From Bartonella harrusi (GTDB lineage: Bacteria > Pseudomonadota > Alphaproteobacteria > Rhizobiales > Rhizobiaceae), in the NCBI RefSeq assembly GCF_024297065.1, contig NZ_CP101114.1:1481001-1545000 (forward strand): 64,000 nucleotides of DNA, given 5' to 3'. Below the pieces are notes generated by a model. The model saw only the letters and a list, made by a program, of their open reading frames with translations. It had not been told where the DNA came from and made no database searches. The position numbers and the translations under genes were made by a program. Shown here piece after piece: positions 29,145 through 39,340 of this stretch (the first letter of the stretch is position 1; the number at the start of each line of letters is the position of its first letter).

Positions 29145-30016
29145 GAGACAACTCCTTCAACACCATTAACAATCGTAGGATTATGCAACCAATCAGGATC
29201 GCGTTCAGGAACAGCTAAAACATCAACAGGATTATCAAGCCGTGGCAAACTTGCTAGCAAAGCTTTCGTATAAGGATGACAAGCACGCGATAAATCACTG
29301 GCAGGCAATTCTTCTAATACACGACCTGCATACATAACCAAAACACGATCACAAAAATCAGCAATCATATTCAAATCATGACTAATGAAAATAAGTCCCG
29401 TTCCAGATTTAGTCACAAGCTCATCTAATACTGATAAAACTTGACGTCTTACAGTAATATCAAGTGCAGAGGTTGGCTCATCTGCAATAATTAAATCAGG
29501 TTTAGGAATAAGCATCATCGCAATCATCACACGCTGCCCCATGCCACCCGATATTTCATGAGGAAACAATCTCATCACATGCTCAGGATCACGAATATGA
29601 ACAGATTCCAACATAGCAATCGTCTGTTTCCGCGCATCGGTCTTTGAAACACGGTGATGAATCCGGTAAGCTTCCATAATCTGTTCCCCAATCCGGATTA
29701 ATGGATTAAGCGAATACTTTGGATCCTGTAAAATCATAGAAATATGCTTACCCCGGATTTTTCGCATCTGAGATTCACTTGCATGCAATAAATCTACATC
29801 ATCAAACCGCATTTTTTTGGCTTTGACAATTGCTGCTCTTGGACTCAATTTGAGTATCGCACGCCCCGTCATGGATTTTCCAGAGCCAGATTCGCCAACA
29901 ATTCCAATTTTTTCTTTCCCCATGGAAAAGCTAATGCCCCGCACAACTTCTGAAAGACCGCGCGTTGTAGGAAAAAAAATACGTAAATCTTCTATCTCTA
30001 ATAACTTTTTAGCCAT
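29141..30016 (-). CDS. dppD: Dipeptide/oligopeptide ABC transporter ATPase (DppD-type)
   Basis: 291 residues from the ATG at 30016 (MAKKLLEIEDLRIFF); the frame extends 10 codons further, but those lie inside the permease gene. Walker A GESGSGKSMTGRAIL, signature ISGGMGQRVMIAMM (Q-loop region ILQDPKYSLNPL), Walker B LIIADEPTSALD and switch ISHDLNMIAD are all present. The tail HPYTKALLASLPRLD, typical of DppD/OppD C-terminal regions, follows. It overlaps the permease stop upstream and DppF downstream, so the operon is tightly coupled. Confidence 0.92.
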   Translation of the reverse strand: MAKKLLEIEDLRIFFPTTRGLSEVVRGISFSMGKEKIGIVGESGSGKSMTGRAILKLSPRAAIVKAKKMRFDDVDLLHASESQMRKIRGKHISMILQDPKYSLNPLIRIGEQIMEAYRIHHRVSKTDARKQTIAMLESVHIRDPEHVMRLFPHEISGGMGQRVMIAMMLIPKPDLIIADEPTSALDITVRRQVLSVLDELVTKSGTGLIFISHDLNMIADFCDRVLVMYAGRVLEELPASDLSRACHPYTKALLASLPRLDNPVDVLAVPERDPDWLHNPTIVNGVEGVVS

Positions 30017-30944
30017 TGCGTGGATCCAATACATCACGAAGTCCATCCCCTAACAAATTGAAAGCAAGGCTTGCTAACAATATTGCACAACCCGGTATTG
30101 CCGCCAACCACCAATTTGTCATCATAAATTCACGACCAGATGAAAGCATTGCACCCCATTCAGGACTTGGCAATTGCGCTCCTAATCCCAAAAAACCAAG
30201 ACCAGCAGCTGTTAAAATAATTCCAGACATATCGAGCGTTAACCGTACCACCACTGAAGGAATACACATAGGGGCAACATGAAACAAAATAATTCGCAAA
30301 GCAGATGCCCCTTGCAAACGAACTGCCGAGACGTAATCCGATGAACGTATCGTCAAAGTTTCAGCACGTGCCAAACGCGCTATTGGCGGCCATGCTGCAA
30401 TTGAAATTGCAATAGACGCATTTTCAATGCCTGGTCCCAAAGCTGCGGAAAAGGCAAGAGCCAAAATTAAAGCTGGAAAAGCAAGAAAAATATCGACAAT
30501 GCGCATCAGAACGATATCAACCCACCCTCCTATATAGCCTGAGACAGTTCCAACAATAAGCCCCACTGGTCCTACAATAATTGTCGTAAGAAAAACAATA
30601 TAGAGAGTAATACGCGCACCAAAAATGAGACGACTAAAAATATCACGCCCTAACTCATCTGTGCCAAAATAATGCAACATAGAAGGTGGTTGCAATCGGT
30701 GTGTAAGGTCATTGCTAACAAAATCATAGGGTGCAATCCAAGGAGCAAATATTGCACATAAGACAATAAGAAAAATAATAATCAGCCCAAATAGAGCTGA
30801 AAAATTATGAGAAAACTTGATCAATGCATGATAAGTTCTTTGTGCGTTTGCCTGAAAAGCTGACTGTGGAACAGATTCATTTAACCAGCGCCCCAAAGAA
30901 AATGACGATTGCGATGTTTGATGATTCATGATTGTCATATTCAA
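30009..30944 (-). CDS. dppC: Dipeptide ABC transporter permease (DppC-type)
   Basis: 311 residues with six membrane helices: one near residue 55 (LFGLIIIFLIVLCAIFAPWI) and the BPD transport core from about 115. The EAA-type loop to the ATPase reads SDYVSAVRLQGASALRIILF. The conserved segment FGTDELGRDIFSRLIFGAR before helix 2 is typical of DppC/OppC. It overlaps the DppB gene by four bases. Confidence 0.92.
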   Translation of the reverse strand: MNMTIMNHQTSQSSFSLGRWLNESVPQSAFQANAQRTYHALIKFSHNFSALFGLIIIFLIVLCAIFAPWIAPYDFVSNDLTHRLQPPSMLHYFGTDELGRDIFSRLIFGARITLYIVFLTTIIVGPVGLIVGTVSGYIGGWVDIVLMRIVDIFLAFPALILALAFSAALGPGIENASIAISIAAWPPIARLARAETLTIRSSDYVSAVRLQGASALRIILFHVAPMCIPSVVVRLTLDMSGIILTAAGLGFLGLGAQLPSPEWGAMLSSGREFMMTNWWLAAIPGCAILLASLAFNLLGDGLRDVLDPRNG

Positions 30945-32014
30945 CGTGTCCTTGGATCAAAAATTCGATAAAGCAAATCAGAAAATAAGTTAATGACGAC
31001 AAAGAGGAACCCTACAAGGAGAGTACATCCGACAACAGCATTCATATCTCCAGCCAAAAGAGCATTGGTCAAGTAATGCCCAAAGCCAGGCCAAGCAAAA
31101 ACTGTCTCTGTCAACACAGCACCTTCTAATAAAAAAGCATAAGAAAGCGCAACAACGGTGATAATCTGAACAGCAGCATTACGAAAAGCGTGTCCCCAAA
31201 CTGTTCGTGCCAACGATAATCCCTTCACACGTGCCGTAATGATATATTCCTGATTGAGCTGTTCAATCATAAACCCACGTGTCATACGACTAATGTAAGC
31301 CATAGCTCCGAATGCTAAGATTAAAGCAGGCATAATAATATGACCAAAAACATTTCCAAAAGCTTCCCACTGTCCCTGACGCACCGTATCCCAAAGAAAA
31401 AATCCTGTTTTGGGTTCAAAAGAATATTCATAAATAAAATCAATACGCCCTGGACCACCAACCCAACTAAGCTTGGCATAAAAGATCAATAACGCCATTA
31501 ACCCAAGCCAAAAGGTAGGAGTGGAATAACTCAGAAGTGTAAAAATACGAACAAAATAATCAACAAAGGAATCGCGATACATTGCCGCAAAAACACCAAA
31601 TGGAATACCAAGACTCGTACCAATGATAATAGCAACTGTAGCAAGCTCTAACGTTGCAGGAAACACGCGCATAATATCCGCTAAAACAGGGCGTCCCGAA
31701 GTTAAAGCATCTCCAAAATCAAATAAAAAGACATTGTGAAGATAATTCCAGTACTGAACAATCAACGGTTTATCAAGACCCAACTTATAAAACATTGTAT
31801 CATAAGCTTCTTGACTGATATTATCACCAAGAATAGCAAGAACAGGATCTAAAGGGAGCAGATGGCCAATAAAAAAAGTGATAGTCACCAAACCAAGCAA
31901 CGTAAAAAAAACTGAAATGAGCAACTTCAATCCCTTGGAAAAGAAGTCCCATACAAACAGTCTCGTCTGCTTTTGAGATAATACTTCTTCAGATTCTGAA
32001 AGTGGCAAAACCAT
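30941..32014 (-). CDS. dppB: Dipeptide ABC transporter permease (DppB-type)
   Basis: 357 residues from the ATG at 32014, chosen because GGAGGGGGA lies eight bases upstream; an in-frame start at 32056 lacks a site. Helix 1 lies near residue 30 (LISVFFTLLGLVTITFFIG), followed by the DppB/OppB periplasmic loop (LGLDKPLIVQYWNYL) and the core permease with its coupling loop (NQEYIITARVKGLSLARTVW). The C-terminus FSDLLYRIFDPRTR is typical. It follows the second binding-protein gene by about 100 bases. Confidence 0.92.
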   Translation of the reverse strand: MVLPLSESEEVLSQKQTRLFVWDFFSKGLKLLISVFFTLLGLVTITFFIGHLLPLDPVLAILGDNISQEAYDTMFYKLGLDKPLIVQYWNYLHNVFLFDFGDALTSGRPVLADIMRVFPATLELATVAIIIGTSLGIPFGVFAAMYRDSFVDYFVRIFTLLSYSTPTFWLGLMALLIFYAKLSWVGGPGRIDFIYEYSFEPKTGFFLWDTVRQGQWEAFGNVFGHIIMPALILAFGAMAYISRMTRGFMIEQLNQEYIITARVKGLSLARTVWGHAFRNAAVQIITVVALSYAFLLEGAVLTETVFAWPGFGHYLTNALLAGDMNAVVGCTLLVGFLFVVINLFSDLLYRIFDPRTR

Positions 32015-32117
32015 TATAATATCCCCCTCCATAGTGACCAAACATAAAACTAACACCTTTTTATATCATTTAGCAAATTCTCATCAAATTTGCTCTAAGC
32101 TTTTCTGCAAATATGCT

Positions 32118-33734
32118 CTATTTTTCTGCATCATTGTAGTAAAGTCTAAAACTATTCCAAACCCATTTTTTTACCGCTGGTCCCATACCAACAGTATAAT
32201 ATGTCTGGAAGAGATAGACCATAGGACCATGCTCAAACACATAATGCTGTAGAGCACGATATTGCGAAATACGCTTCTTTTGATTTTGTTCAAATAAAGC
32301 ATCCATCACCATTTTATTGATATTTTCATCATAATATCCAGCGCGCCAAGCTAAATACATATTGTGTTTTTTTGTAAATGTTGGATCAGGATTAAAAACG
32401 TGATTTAATGAAGCAGGATGCCCATCAGGATCAGCGCTCCCCCACCCCATAATAGCAGTATCATAATTTCCACCACGTACGCGGCTTAACAATTGATTTT
32501 GTGCCATTCTTTCAATTGTAAACTCAATACCAATTTTACGTGCATTAGCTTGAATAGATTGCGCAACAGAAGACATATAACTAAGGCTACCCACTAAAAG
32601 ATTAGCCTTAAAACCATGAGGATAACCAGCTTCACTAATTAATTGTTTTGCCTTTTCTAAATCTAACTTAAACGGCACCCCCTCCTTTTTATTCAAAGCA
32701 CCTGGAATCCCTAACGGCATATAACTTGCACGTGGAATACCGATACCCTTTAAAACAGTTTTGCCAAAACCTTCGTAATCAATCAAATAACGAAGAGCTA
32801 ATCTGACTTTTTCATGAGCAAAAAGTGTATTTTTGTTGTTTAACGATAGATAAATAATCTGCGGTCGCAAAACACGGCTGATTTTGACTGGTCCTCTCTG
32901 TTTTTCAATACCTAAAACATCTTCTGAAGAGAGATCACGCGCTATATCCACATCACCTTTTTCTAAAAGAAGTCTCTGGCTTGCTGATTCAGCAACGTGT
33001 TGCACAACAATATTCTTAACTTTGGGTGTATCTCCCCAGTAATGCTGTGTAGCCTGTAATACGACTTTTTCTCCTGGAGACCAGTGAGCCAATTGATAAG
33101 GTCCAACACAAGCTGAATGCGTTGCCAAATATTTATTTCCCATATCCCCATCAACACTGTTTGCTTCAATTGTTTGCCGATCAAGTAAAGCAGAAGCATA
33201 AGATTGTCCAATCACCGTCAATATAAGTTGGACAGGATAAGGCTTATCCAATTTGAGTTGTAATGTTTTATTATCAAGAGCCTGAATATTTACTTCAGCA
33301 TTCTCTTTAGTAAACCCATAATCCATCAAAGATTGAGCATAGCTCAATCCTAATTTAATAATTCGTTGCATAGACCACGCGAGATCCTGCGCTGTCGCTA
33401 CCCTTCCATCATTAAACTTTAAATCATCACGAAGATGAAAAACTATTCTTTTCCCATGATCTAAAACATCCCAAGATTGAGCCATAGCAGGACGAATTTT
33501 TGTGGGATTATGCTTATCATATTGCACCAACGCACTACAAATATTCATCAACAATTCACTTGTTACAACCTCAACCGCTTGAGCTGGATCAAAACTGCTA
33601 ATTGAATCAATATTCCATGCCATTATCAATGTATCTTTAGATGATACACTTAGCGCTGATGAAAGAGATCCATTTAAAAAACCAATAACACCGAATAAAA
33701 TACAAAAGCTTTTTAACATTACTTTTTTTCTCAT
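32118..33734 (-). CDS. Peptide-binding protein of the dpp system, paralog 2
   Basis: 538 residues from the ATG at 33734 with AAAGG ten bases upstream. A signal peptide (SFCILFGVIGFLNGSLSSALS) leads into an SBP_bac_5 fold: LIMAWNIDSISSFDPAQA, then the family signature region (HLRDDLKFNDGRVATAQDLAWSM). The C-terminal lobe has GWGSADPDGHP. It is about half identical by eye to its neighbour paralog (same WNID, CVGPYQ, HEKVRLA, RYLIDYEG and KKWVWNS blocks). It delivers substrate to DppBC in the periplasm. Two binding proteins could widen the substrate range of one permease. Confidence 0.9.
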   Translation of the reverse strand: MRKKVMLKSFCILFGVIGFLNGSLSSALSVSSKDTLIMAWNIDSISSFDPAQAVEVVTSELLMNICSALVQYDKHNPTKIRPAMAQSWDVLDHGKRIVFHLRDDLKFNDGRVATAQDLAWSMQRIIKLGLSYAQSLMDYGFTKENAEVNIQALDNKTLQLKLDKPYPVQLILTVIGQSYASALLDRQTIEANSVDGDMGNKYLATHSACVGPYQLAHWSPGEKVVLQATQHYWGDTPKVKNIVVQHVAESASQRLLLEKGDVDIARDLSSEDVLGIEKQRGPVKISRVLRPQIIYLSLNNKNTLFAHEKVRLALRYLIDYEGFGKTVLKGIGIPRASYMPLGIPGALNKKEGVPFKLDLEKAKQLISEAGYPHGFKANLLVGSLSYMSSVAQSIQANARKIGIEFTIERMAQNQLLSRVRGGNYDTAIMGWGSADPDGHPASLNHVFNPDPTFTKKHNMYLAWRAGYYDENINKMVMDALFEQNQKKRISQYRALQHYVFEHGPMVYLFQTYYTVGMGPAVKKWVWNSFRLYYNDAEK

Positions 33735-34001
33735 TCTATTCTTTACCTTTCGCATTTTATTTCAACCTTTTGACAAAAAATATCTGATTTTTCTATCTCA
33801 TTTCTTAAACAGTACAACGTAGCACAACCGCTTTCACTGATCGATATCTATAAAATAGTCCTTCGAACATCTAACTATCATTAGATTGCACACCATCTGT
33901 ATAACAAACAACAGATATCCCAGAAAGATTAATTTCTATACTTATCAACATCCCCCATAAACTGATCTTAAGCAGCAATGTGCGGAAAATGGCATGTTAT
34001 C

Positions 34002-34057
34002 AAAAAGCCCCCACAGTTTTACACTTTTAAAAGTTTCTAAAAGACCCTCTGCGGGGG
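34002..34057 (-). terminator. Terminator between the two binding-protein genes
   Basis: On the minus strand CCCCCGCAG pairs with CTGTGGGGG, followed by CTTTTT. The long loop contains a perfect 12-base palindrome (ACTTTTAAAAGT). It lies 65 bases after the stop of the first binding-protein gene, so read-through would set a lower level for the rest of the operon. The remaining spacer 33735-34121 has no gene. Confidence 0.6.
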
Positions 34058-34121
34058 AATATTTCCTATCATTTATACAAATGATGGAGCTCTTTTTGTA
34101 TTTTATAAACTTGATGCCTTC

Positions 34122-35747
34122 TTATTTTTCAATTGCACTATAAAAAATACGTGGTGCACTATTCCAAACCCATTTTTTCACAGCAGGGGTCATCGCTATA
34201 ACAGCATATTTTTGAAAGATAAAAGCATAAGGTCCTTTTTGCATAAGTTCACGCTGTAGATCAGCATATATTTGTGCTCGTTTCTGTGGATCTTTTTGAA
34301 ACAATGCCTCTTCAACCTTTTGATTCATCTTTGCATCCAAATATCCGTGCTGCCAACTCGGATAGGCTGTATTTTTAGCCTCAAAATGATTATCAGGATT
34401 GTAAACAAGCCGTGAAGCCATTGTATGAGGATCAGCAGAGTCATTGTTCCAACCGACAAAAATCGTATCAAAAGCACGCACATAAAGTTTTGAAAACAAC
34501 TGCGTACCTGCCAAACGTTCAATTTTAAGATGCACGCCTACCTTTTTTGCATTGTCTTGGATAGACTGAGCAATTGACAAAGCATAAGGAGAAGTCCCTA
34601 CTAAAAAATTTGCCTCAAAACCTTTCGAGTAACCTGCCTCAGCTAAAAGCTTCTTTGCTTTTTGAAGATCAAGTTTAAAGGGTTGTCCTTCTTTTTCATC
34701 CAAAGCGCCAAGATTACCAAGAGGAACAAAGCTTGCACGAGGAATACCGACATCTTTGAGAAGGGTCTTTTTAAGTCCTTCATAATCAATAAGATAGCGC
34801 ATCGCTAAACGCACTTTTTCATGAGCAAAAATTGGGTTTGTCATATTGAATCCCCAATACATCATGGAGGGCTCTAACACTTTTTCAACTTTAATATCGG
34901 TTTTCGCTTGGAGATCTGCCAGATCCTCTGGCATCAAATTACGTGCAACATCAATATCGTTTTTTTGCAACAATAAACGTTGTGTTCCAGGCTCTGCAAC
35001 ATGACGAATGAGAATTTTCTTCAATTTAGGCGCCTCTCCCCAATAGTGAGGACTTGCACGCAACAACAGAGCTTCTCCAGGGTGCCAGCTTTTTATCTGG
35101 TAAGGACCAACACAAGCCGCATGATTTGCCAAATATTGGTTTCCCATATCACCATTTTTTTCGTGTTTCATAATCGTTTTACGATCAAGCAAAGCCGTAA
35201 CAGGACTAGCAACAACATTATTCAAAATGAGCTCTACCGGATAAGGTTTATCAAATTTTATCACCACTGTTTTGTCGTCTGGGGCTTGAAAAGCTTCATC
35301 CATGTTTTGTTCTGTGATACCATATTCATTAAAGGTTGCCGCCTTAGCCATTTTTAATTGAACAACCCGCTTCATACCCCAAACAAGATCACTGGCATGA
35401 GCAGGTCTCCCATCGTTAAACTTTAAACCATCGCGCAAATGAAAAGTAATAACGGTATTCTGGTCACCACCTGAAACCTCCCAATGCGTTGCCAAAGCAG
35501 GAATGATTTTAGCTGGGTCATCTGTCGCAGTACTGACCAAATTGTCACAAACATTGAGAACAACTTCAGATCCATAAACATCATTGAGTTTCGCGGGATC
35601 AAATGTATCGATTGCGTCGATATTCCAAGCCATCACGAGCGTATCAGCAGGTGTTTTTGCTGAAACATGTTGCACAAACATCGCCATTGACATAACAGCA
35701 GAAACAAAAGAAGTGCTGCTTTTCAGTATTTTTCCCTTTATCTTCAT
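34122..35747 (-). CDS. dppA: Peptide-binding protein of the dpp system, paralog 1
   Basis: 541 residues. A signal peptide ends near VQHVSAKT. Mature landmarks: LVMAWNIDAIDTFDPAKL, HLRDGLKFNDGRPAHASDL, NHAACVGPYQIKSWHPGE and GWNNDSADPHTMASR. AAAAGGAAAAG precedes the ATG. As the first gene of the operon and followed by a terminator-like hairpin, it may be expressed in excess over the membrane components, as is usual for binding proteins. The substrate class (dipeptide, oligopeptide, haem) is not fixed by sequence. Confidence 0.9.
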   Translation of the reverse strand: MKIKGKILKSSTSFVSAVMSMAMFVQHVSAKTPADTLVMAWNIDAIDTFDPAKLNDVYGSEVVLNVCDNLVSTATDDPAKIIPALATHWEVSGGDQNTVITFHLRDGLKFNDGRPAHASDLVWGMKRVVQLKMAKAATFNEYGITEQNMDEAFQAPDDKTVVIKFDKPYPVELILNNVVASPVTALLDRKTIMKHEKNGDMGNQYLANHAACVGPYQIKSWHPGEALLLRASPHYWGEAPKLKKILIRHVAEPGTQRLLLQKNDIDVARNLMPEDLADLQAKTDIKVEKVLEPSMMYWGFNMTNPIFAHEKVRLAMRYLIDYEGLKKTLLKDVGIPRASFVPLGNLGALDEKEGQPFKLDLQKAKKLLAEAGYSKGFEANFLVGTSPYALSIAQSIQDNAKKVGVHLKIERLAGTQLFSKLYVRAFDTIFVGWNNDSADPHTMASRLVYNPDNHFEAKNTAYPSWQHGYLDAKMNQKVEEALFQKDPQKRAQIYADLQRELMQKGPYAFIFQKYAVIAMTPAVKKWVWNSAPRIFYSAIEK

Positions 35748-37304
35748 AGACTTTTCCTTTTAAAGTTTATTATCAAAGATTTTCATAATTATTCTAAACT
35801 GACACAGCAAATTTATAACAACAAAGATTGAATAAACATCTGACCATCTCTGCAGAGCCATTCACTTTTAAATTCACTCCCTCAATCCCCATTAAAGTAT
35901 CAAAAATATGCAACATATTTTCCACCATTCAATATCACATCCGCATCTAATAAATCCTCGCTTACAACAATAAATGACATCTCATTACCAACTCTCCAAA
36001 CTATAAGCCTTGTGAAAAGGTCTTTACACAAAAATTCATAGTTTAAGTATTCTATTCTTTAAACTATACTAAAAATAACAATACGCAAACTTTAAAAATA
36101 ACCGTATCATCTCGATCAATAAGTTTTAAAAAACTCCCTCATCCTTATTGCCATCAAGGCTAAACAGAACAAAACACAAGAAAACACCTTTGCCAGAACT
36201 TTATATCCCGTAAAGAACGGCTTAATATTTTGCATTTTAAATAAAAAAGGTAATTTATTTTTTTATGTAAAATACCAATTATTCTAATAAAGTTTATTCT
36301 TTCGAATGAAACATATCCACTAAAAGAATACATAATAAAACGTATTATTTTATGAGTAAAAACAAAACTCAGCATACTTTCCCCCAGCAAAAGGTGATTG
36401 ACCGTAAACTTTTCCAATTTTGATATCCATCACGGCTCTACAACCACCAAAATAAAACACCCAATACCCCCTCCTGTAACTCTTGTTTCTCACTACAAAC
36501 CTAGAGATACAGCAAAGCGATGTAGTGGATAAAACCTCTCTGAGCTCAAAAATCTTCTCCCTATCCCTAAAGAGAGCGCATACGCAGCAAAATCACTCTC
36601 TCAAAAAGAGAACTATCAGATAACAAAAACGAATACAAGCATTTGATAACAAGACACCATACAAATAACAAAAGGCAAGAGTATATTCCAACACGCGTCC
36701 ATTAAAGCGCATATTATTTATAAATATTTTCTCAATAAATTTACGGAAAACGATTTAATGTTCTCATAAAACAGCCAATCCGTCAAACTTTTTACGTTGT
36801 GGTTGGATGCTCTGTATTATATAAGCGATTTCATAACTTAACTGACCAGAAAGTTTTATTATAAAACTCTAACGAAAAAAATCAGCTTCACTTCTTAAAG
36901 CGACTTATGCTTTTATTATAAACTCCAATAGCCTTTTCTTCTATTCCCACGAAAATAGACTTTTATCAATTTCTACAAAAGGGAGAAATGCTCTCAACAC
37001 AACATATTCTTTAGCCATATCTAAAAAGCCTTCAATGTCATCAAGACATCCATGCGGAAGATTTTATCCAAAAGTGTAAACCTAAAAAATTCTCTTAAGA
37101 ATTAATATTCATTCTGATTTTAGCAGAAAATTTCAGTTTTTTCTTTCCAAGAAATGACGAATAAAGACTTCTTTAAAAAGATTTTTTGAAAAAAATAGCG
37201 TGTTAACTTTTGGTTCGCTGCCTTTTAAAAATTAAGAATATTTGAACGGTCGTTTATTATACTCATATGAGGATAAAGCCAATCTCTAGTGATAACCATA
37301 GAGA
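35748..37304. other. 1.5-kb region without a supported gene
   Basis: AT-rich DNA with only short frames; an 85-codon minus-strand frame (36160-36417) has no ribosome-binding site. The only recognisable item is a fragment of the neighbouring methyltransferase gene near 36775. It probably holds the dppA promoter and otherwise decayed sequence. Confidence 0.5.
36775..36828 (-). pseudogene. Fragment of a second methyltransferase copy
   Basis: CAGCCAATCCGTCAAA followed by TTTTACGTTGTGG and TGGAT closely matches 38036-38080, which encodes the first residues (TQSIQPQRENFDGLAD) of the methyltransferase, in the same orientation. Only this N-terminal stretch remains. Confidence 0.65.
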
Positions 37305-38081
37305 TTACCTTGTATAGATGTAGAGTTCACTGCGATATAAAAGCTCCAAATGTCCCTGCACTTCATATGGCTTTATCAATGCAACCAATTTTCGCAAATA
37401 TTCTTCCCCGTGGCAAGCAATGGCGCGTTGTGCTTGTGTTGAAGAGCGGCTCATTCCAATAAAGGCTGGTGATGGAATTGCCATCGTCCAATTGTGCGTA
37501 TGTAACACAATCTTTTCTGGATTGCCGCCAAAAGCATCACGCATTTCCTGTAAGAAATCAAAATTACGATAATAACGGGAATAATGAGGGCTCATTTCTT
37601 CTAACAATGTCTCATAAGCAGCGAGAAATTTGCTCTGCTTAAAATCGCGATTGTTTTGAATGACCGCCATGACACCACCATCTCGCAGTTGGTTTGAAAC
37701 AGCACAAAGCAATTGAGGACGATCCATCCATTGCAAGGCCTGCGCGGCAACGACAAGATCGACCTTGCTGATTTTGGGCAATAAACTTTCAGCTCGGCCT
37801 TGATACCACTGCACAGTAGGAAACTTTCTTTGCCCCTGCTTAATCATATCTATCGATACATCGATAGCATGATATTTGTGTTCATGTCCCAAAAGTTTAA
37901 CAATTCCCTCTAATGCAATCCCTGTCCCTGCTCCTATATCCACAATGGATAAATGTTTTTTGTCTTCTAAAGGCAGTAACATGGTTTTTAATAAGGTGAG
38001 GGGATAACGCGGACGATAGCGATCATAATCATCAGCCAATCCGTCAAAATTTTCACGTTGTGGCTGGATACTTTGTGTCAT
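37305..38081 (-). CDS. Class I SAM-dependent methyltransferase
   Basis: 258 residues from the ATG at 38081, preceded by AAAGGGGAAA; the frame continues nine codons upstream without a site. Motif I is VDIGAGTGIALEG (about residue 47), the acidic residue after strand 2 lies in YHAIDVSIDMI, and the motif IV region is VDLVVAAQALQWMD. The N-terminal FDGLADDYDRYRPRYP is typical of the Methyltransf_11/UbiE-like group. The substrate is unknown. A short fragment of a second copy lies 1.2 kb away. It stands alone, with no operon partner. Confidence 0.85.
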   Translation of the reverse strand: MTQSIQPQRENFDGLADDYDRYRPRYPLTLLKTMLLPLEDKKHLSIVDIGAGTGIALEGIVKLLGHEHKYHAIDVSIDMIKQGQRKFPTVQWYQGRAESLLPKISKVDLVVAAQALQWMDRPQLLCAVSNQLRDGGVMAVIQNNRDFKQSKFLAAYETLLEEMSPHYSRYYRNFDFLQEMRDAFGGNPEKIVLHTHNWTMAIPSPAFIGMSRSSTQAQRAIACHGEEYLRKLVALIKPYEVQGHLELLYRSELYIYTR

Positions 38082-38462
38082 AAGTTTCCCCTTTACAATT
38101 GCTGGCATACATAATTGAAAAACGCTCCATTGCCCAATGTATTAACATACATTGAGAAGAAAAACTAAATGAGAACTCTTCTTTAAGATCTTCTCTCTTT
38201 TCTTCGATAGGGCTGCTTCTTGCAGAGTTCTCTTCTTCGAATGATGCGTTTTGAAATCTAATTGCAATTGTAACTTATCACAAATTTGCTATTAATTTCT
38301 TTTTTCAAAAGCTTTTCAAGTAATCTTCAAAAACCTTTCAAAGACCATTTTAAGTCTCCTGAGATTTTTGCAAAATTCTCTCTTCTCAAAACAGGATAAA
38401 ACCCTCCATCTGCTGTCTATCACTGCATGGGCACTGTTCGTTTGATCCTCTCTTGAGAATTT
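38082..38462. repeat. TCAAAGA-rich region related to 16.3 kb
   Basis: 38300-38350 (CTTTTTTCAAAAGCTTTTCA and CTTTCAAAGACCATTTTA) resembles 16290-16350, which flanks phage gene D there. Both lie on the downstream side of a gene D sequence, so this is probably the same phage-derived flank. No gene is seen. Confidence 0.45.
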
Positions 38463-38770
38463 TCACTGTTTAGTGGTTCTCATGTAAGTTCTGTGATGTC
38501 GCCGTTTTGGCTGATCATAATTATGGATAGCCGTAATGGCTTTCCACAAGCTCTTAACTTCTTAAAAAATATTGCGATAAAATAGATGAGTCATCATAAC
38601 TTCTAAATGCCCCTCCAGCATCAAAAAATTCACTTTCAATAGTACGAAAAGATCAAGCTGCCCGGACATAATCCCTTGCAAAAACTTCTTCCTTGCTGAT
38701 GTAAACACAACGTAAACGCCGTATGAGATCTATAAAATGCTCTAATGTTTGACATAGATCTGTTACCCTT
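38463..38770 (-). pseudogene. Second copy of phage gene D, C-terminal relic
   Basis: Two minus-strand segments in different frames match gene D at 16.7-17.8 kb. IDLIRRLRCVYISKEEVFAR corresponds to GPTRRLRGCYPCREEALAA, and SLWKAITAIHNYDQPKRRHH to GAWKAATVTHRYEKQSGYT, ending at a TGA (38463-38465). The copy lacks the first two thirds and has at least one frameshift. It lies directly against integrase relic F. Confidence 0.7.
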
Positions 38771-38804
38771 GGATATCTGTTGCTCTTTGGTGCGATAAAA
38801 TAAG

Positions 38805-39340
38805 AGACAATACATTGTTTTATAAAGATAATTTACTGTATTGCCTGTTAAATGAGACCCCCGAATATTGTAAGATTCTCTCATCTCAAATCCCCTTATG
38901 TTGAATCAAGTGAAACGATGTTTCTGCACATCATAAGCGGGATTGGTGTGTGGGTAAAAAACTTTAAAGAAAGGCGTAAAAATGCCTGTTATGAATTGTC
39001 TCAATACCAAGGGCTGTGGCAACATTGGGGACCGGTAAAGAGGATGATGGTGCCGGCTTGCTCCTTCATAAGCGTAAAGATGGTGGTGCTCAATGGCTTT
39101 ACCGCTATACCATCCACGGGCGGCGTCGTGAAATGGGCTTAGGTACTTTAAGAGATGTCTCTTTAAAACAAGCCCGTGAATGTGCAACCCAATGGCGTTT
39201 TATTCTTTGTGAGGGGACGTTTTGTTCTTCGTGAGGATCGAGATCCCCTTAAAGAACGTGAAAAGCAAAAACGTGAAGCAATGCGTAATCTCCATTACTT
39301 AATAGAGACTCCCCCTATATTATATCGCGTTTATAGCTCG
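38805..39340 (+). pseudogene. Integrase relic, copy F
   Basis: Leader with GAATATTGTAAGATTCTCTC at 38863, ribosome-binding site AAAGGCG, ATG at 38982 with MPVMNCLNTKGCGNIGDR then a stop. The arm-type domain is one frame over (DDGAGLLLHKRKDGG, QWLYRYTIHGRRREMGLG, SLKQARECATQWRF). A further frame change near 39220 leads to DPLKEREKQKREAMRNLHYL. No catalytic domain follows. Confidence 0.85.

Noticed and set aside
36160..36417. 85-codon minus-strand frame in the long spacer
   Set aside because: No start signal, no family resemblance, random-looking composition.
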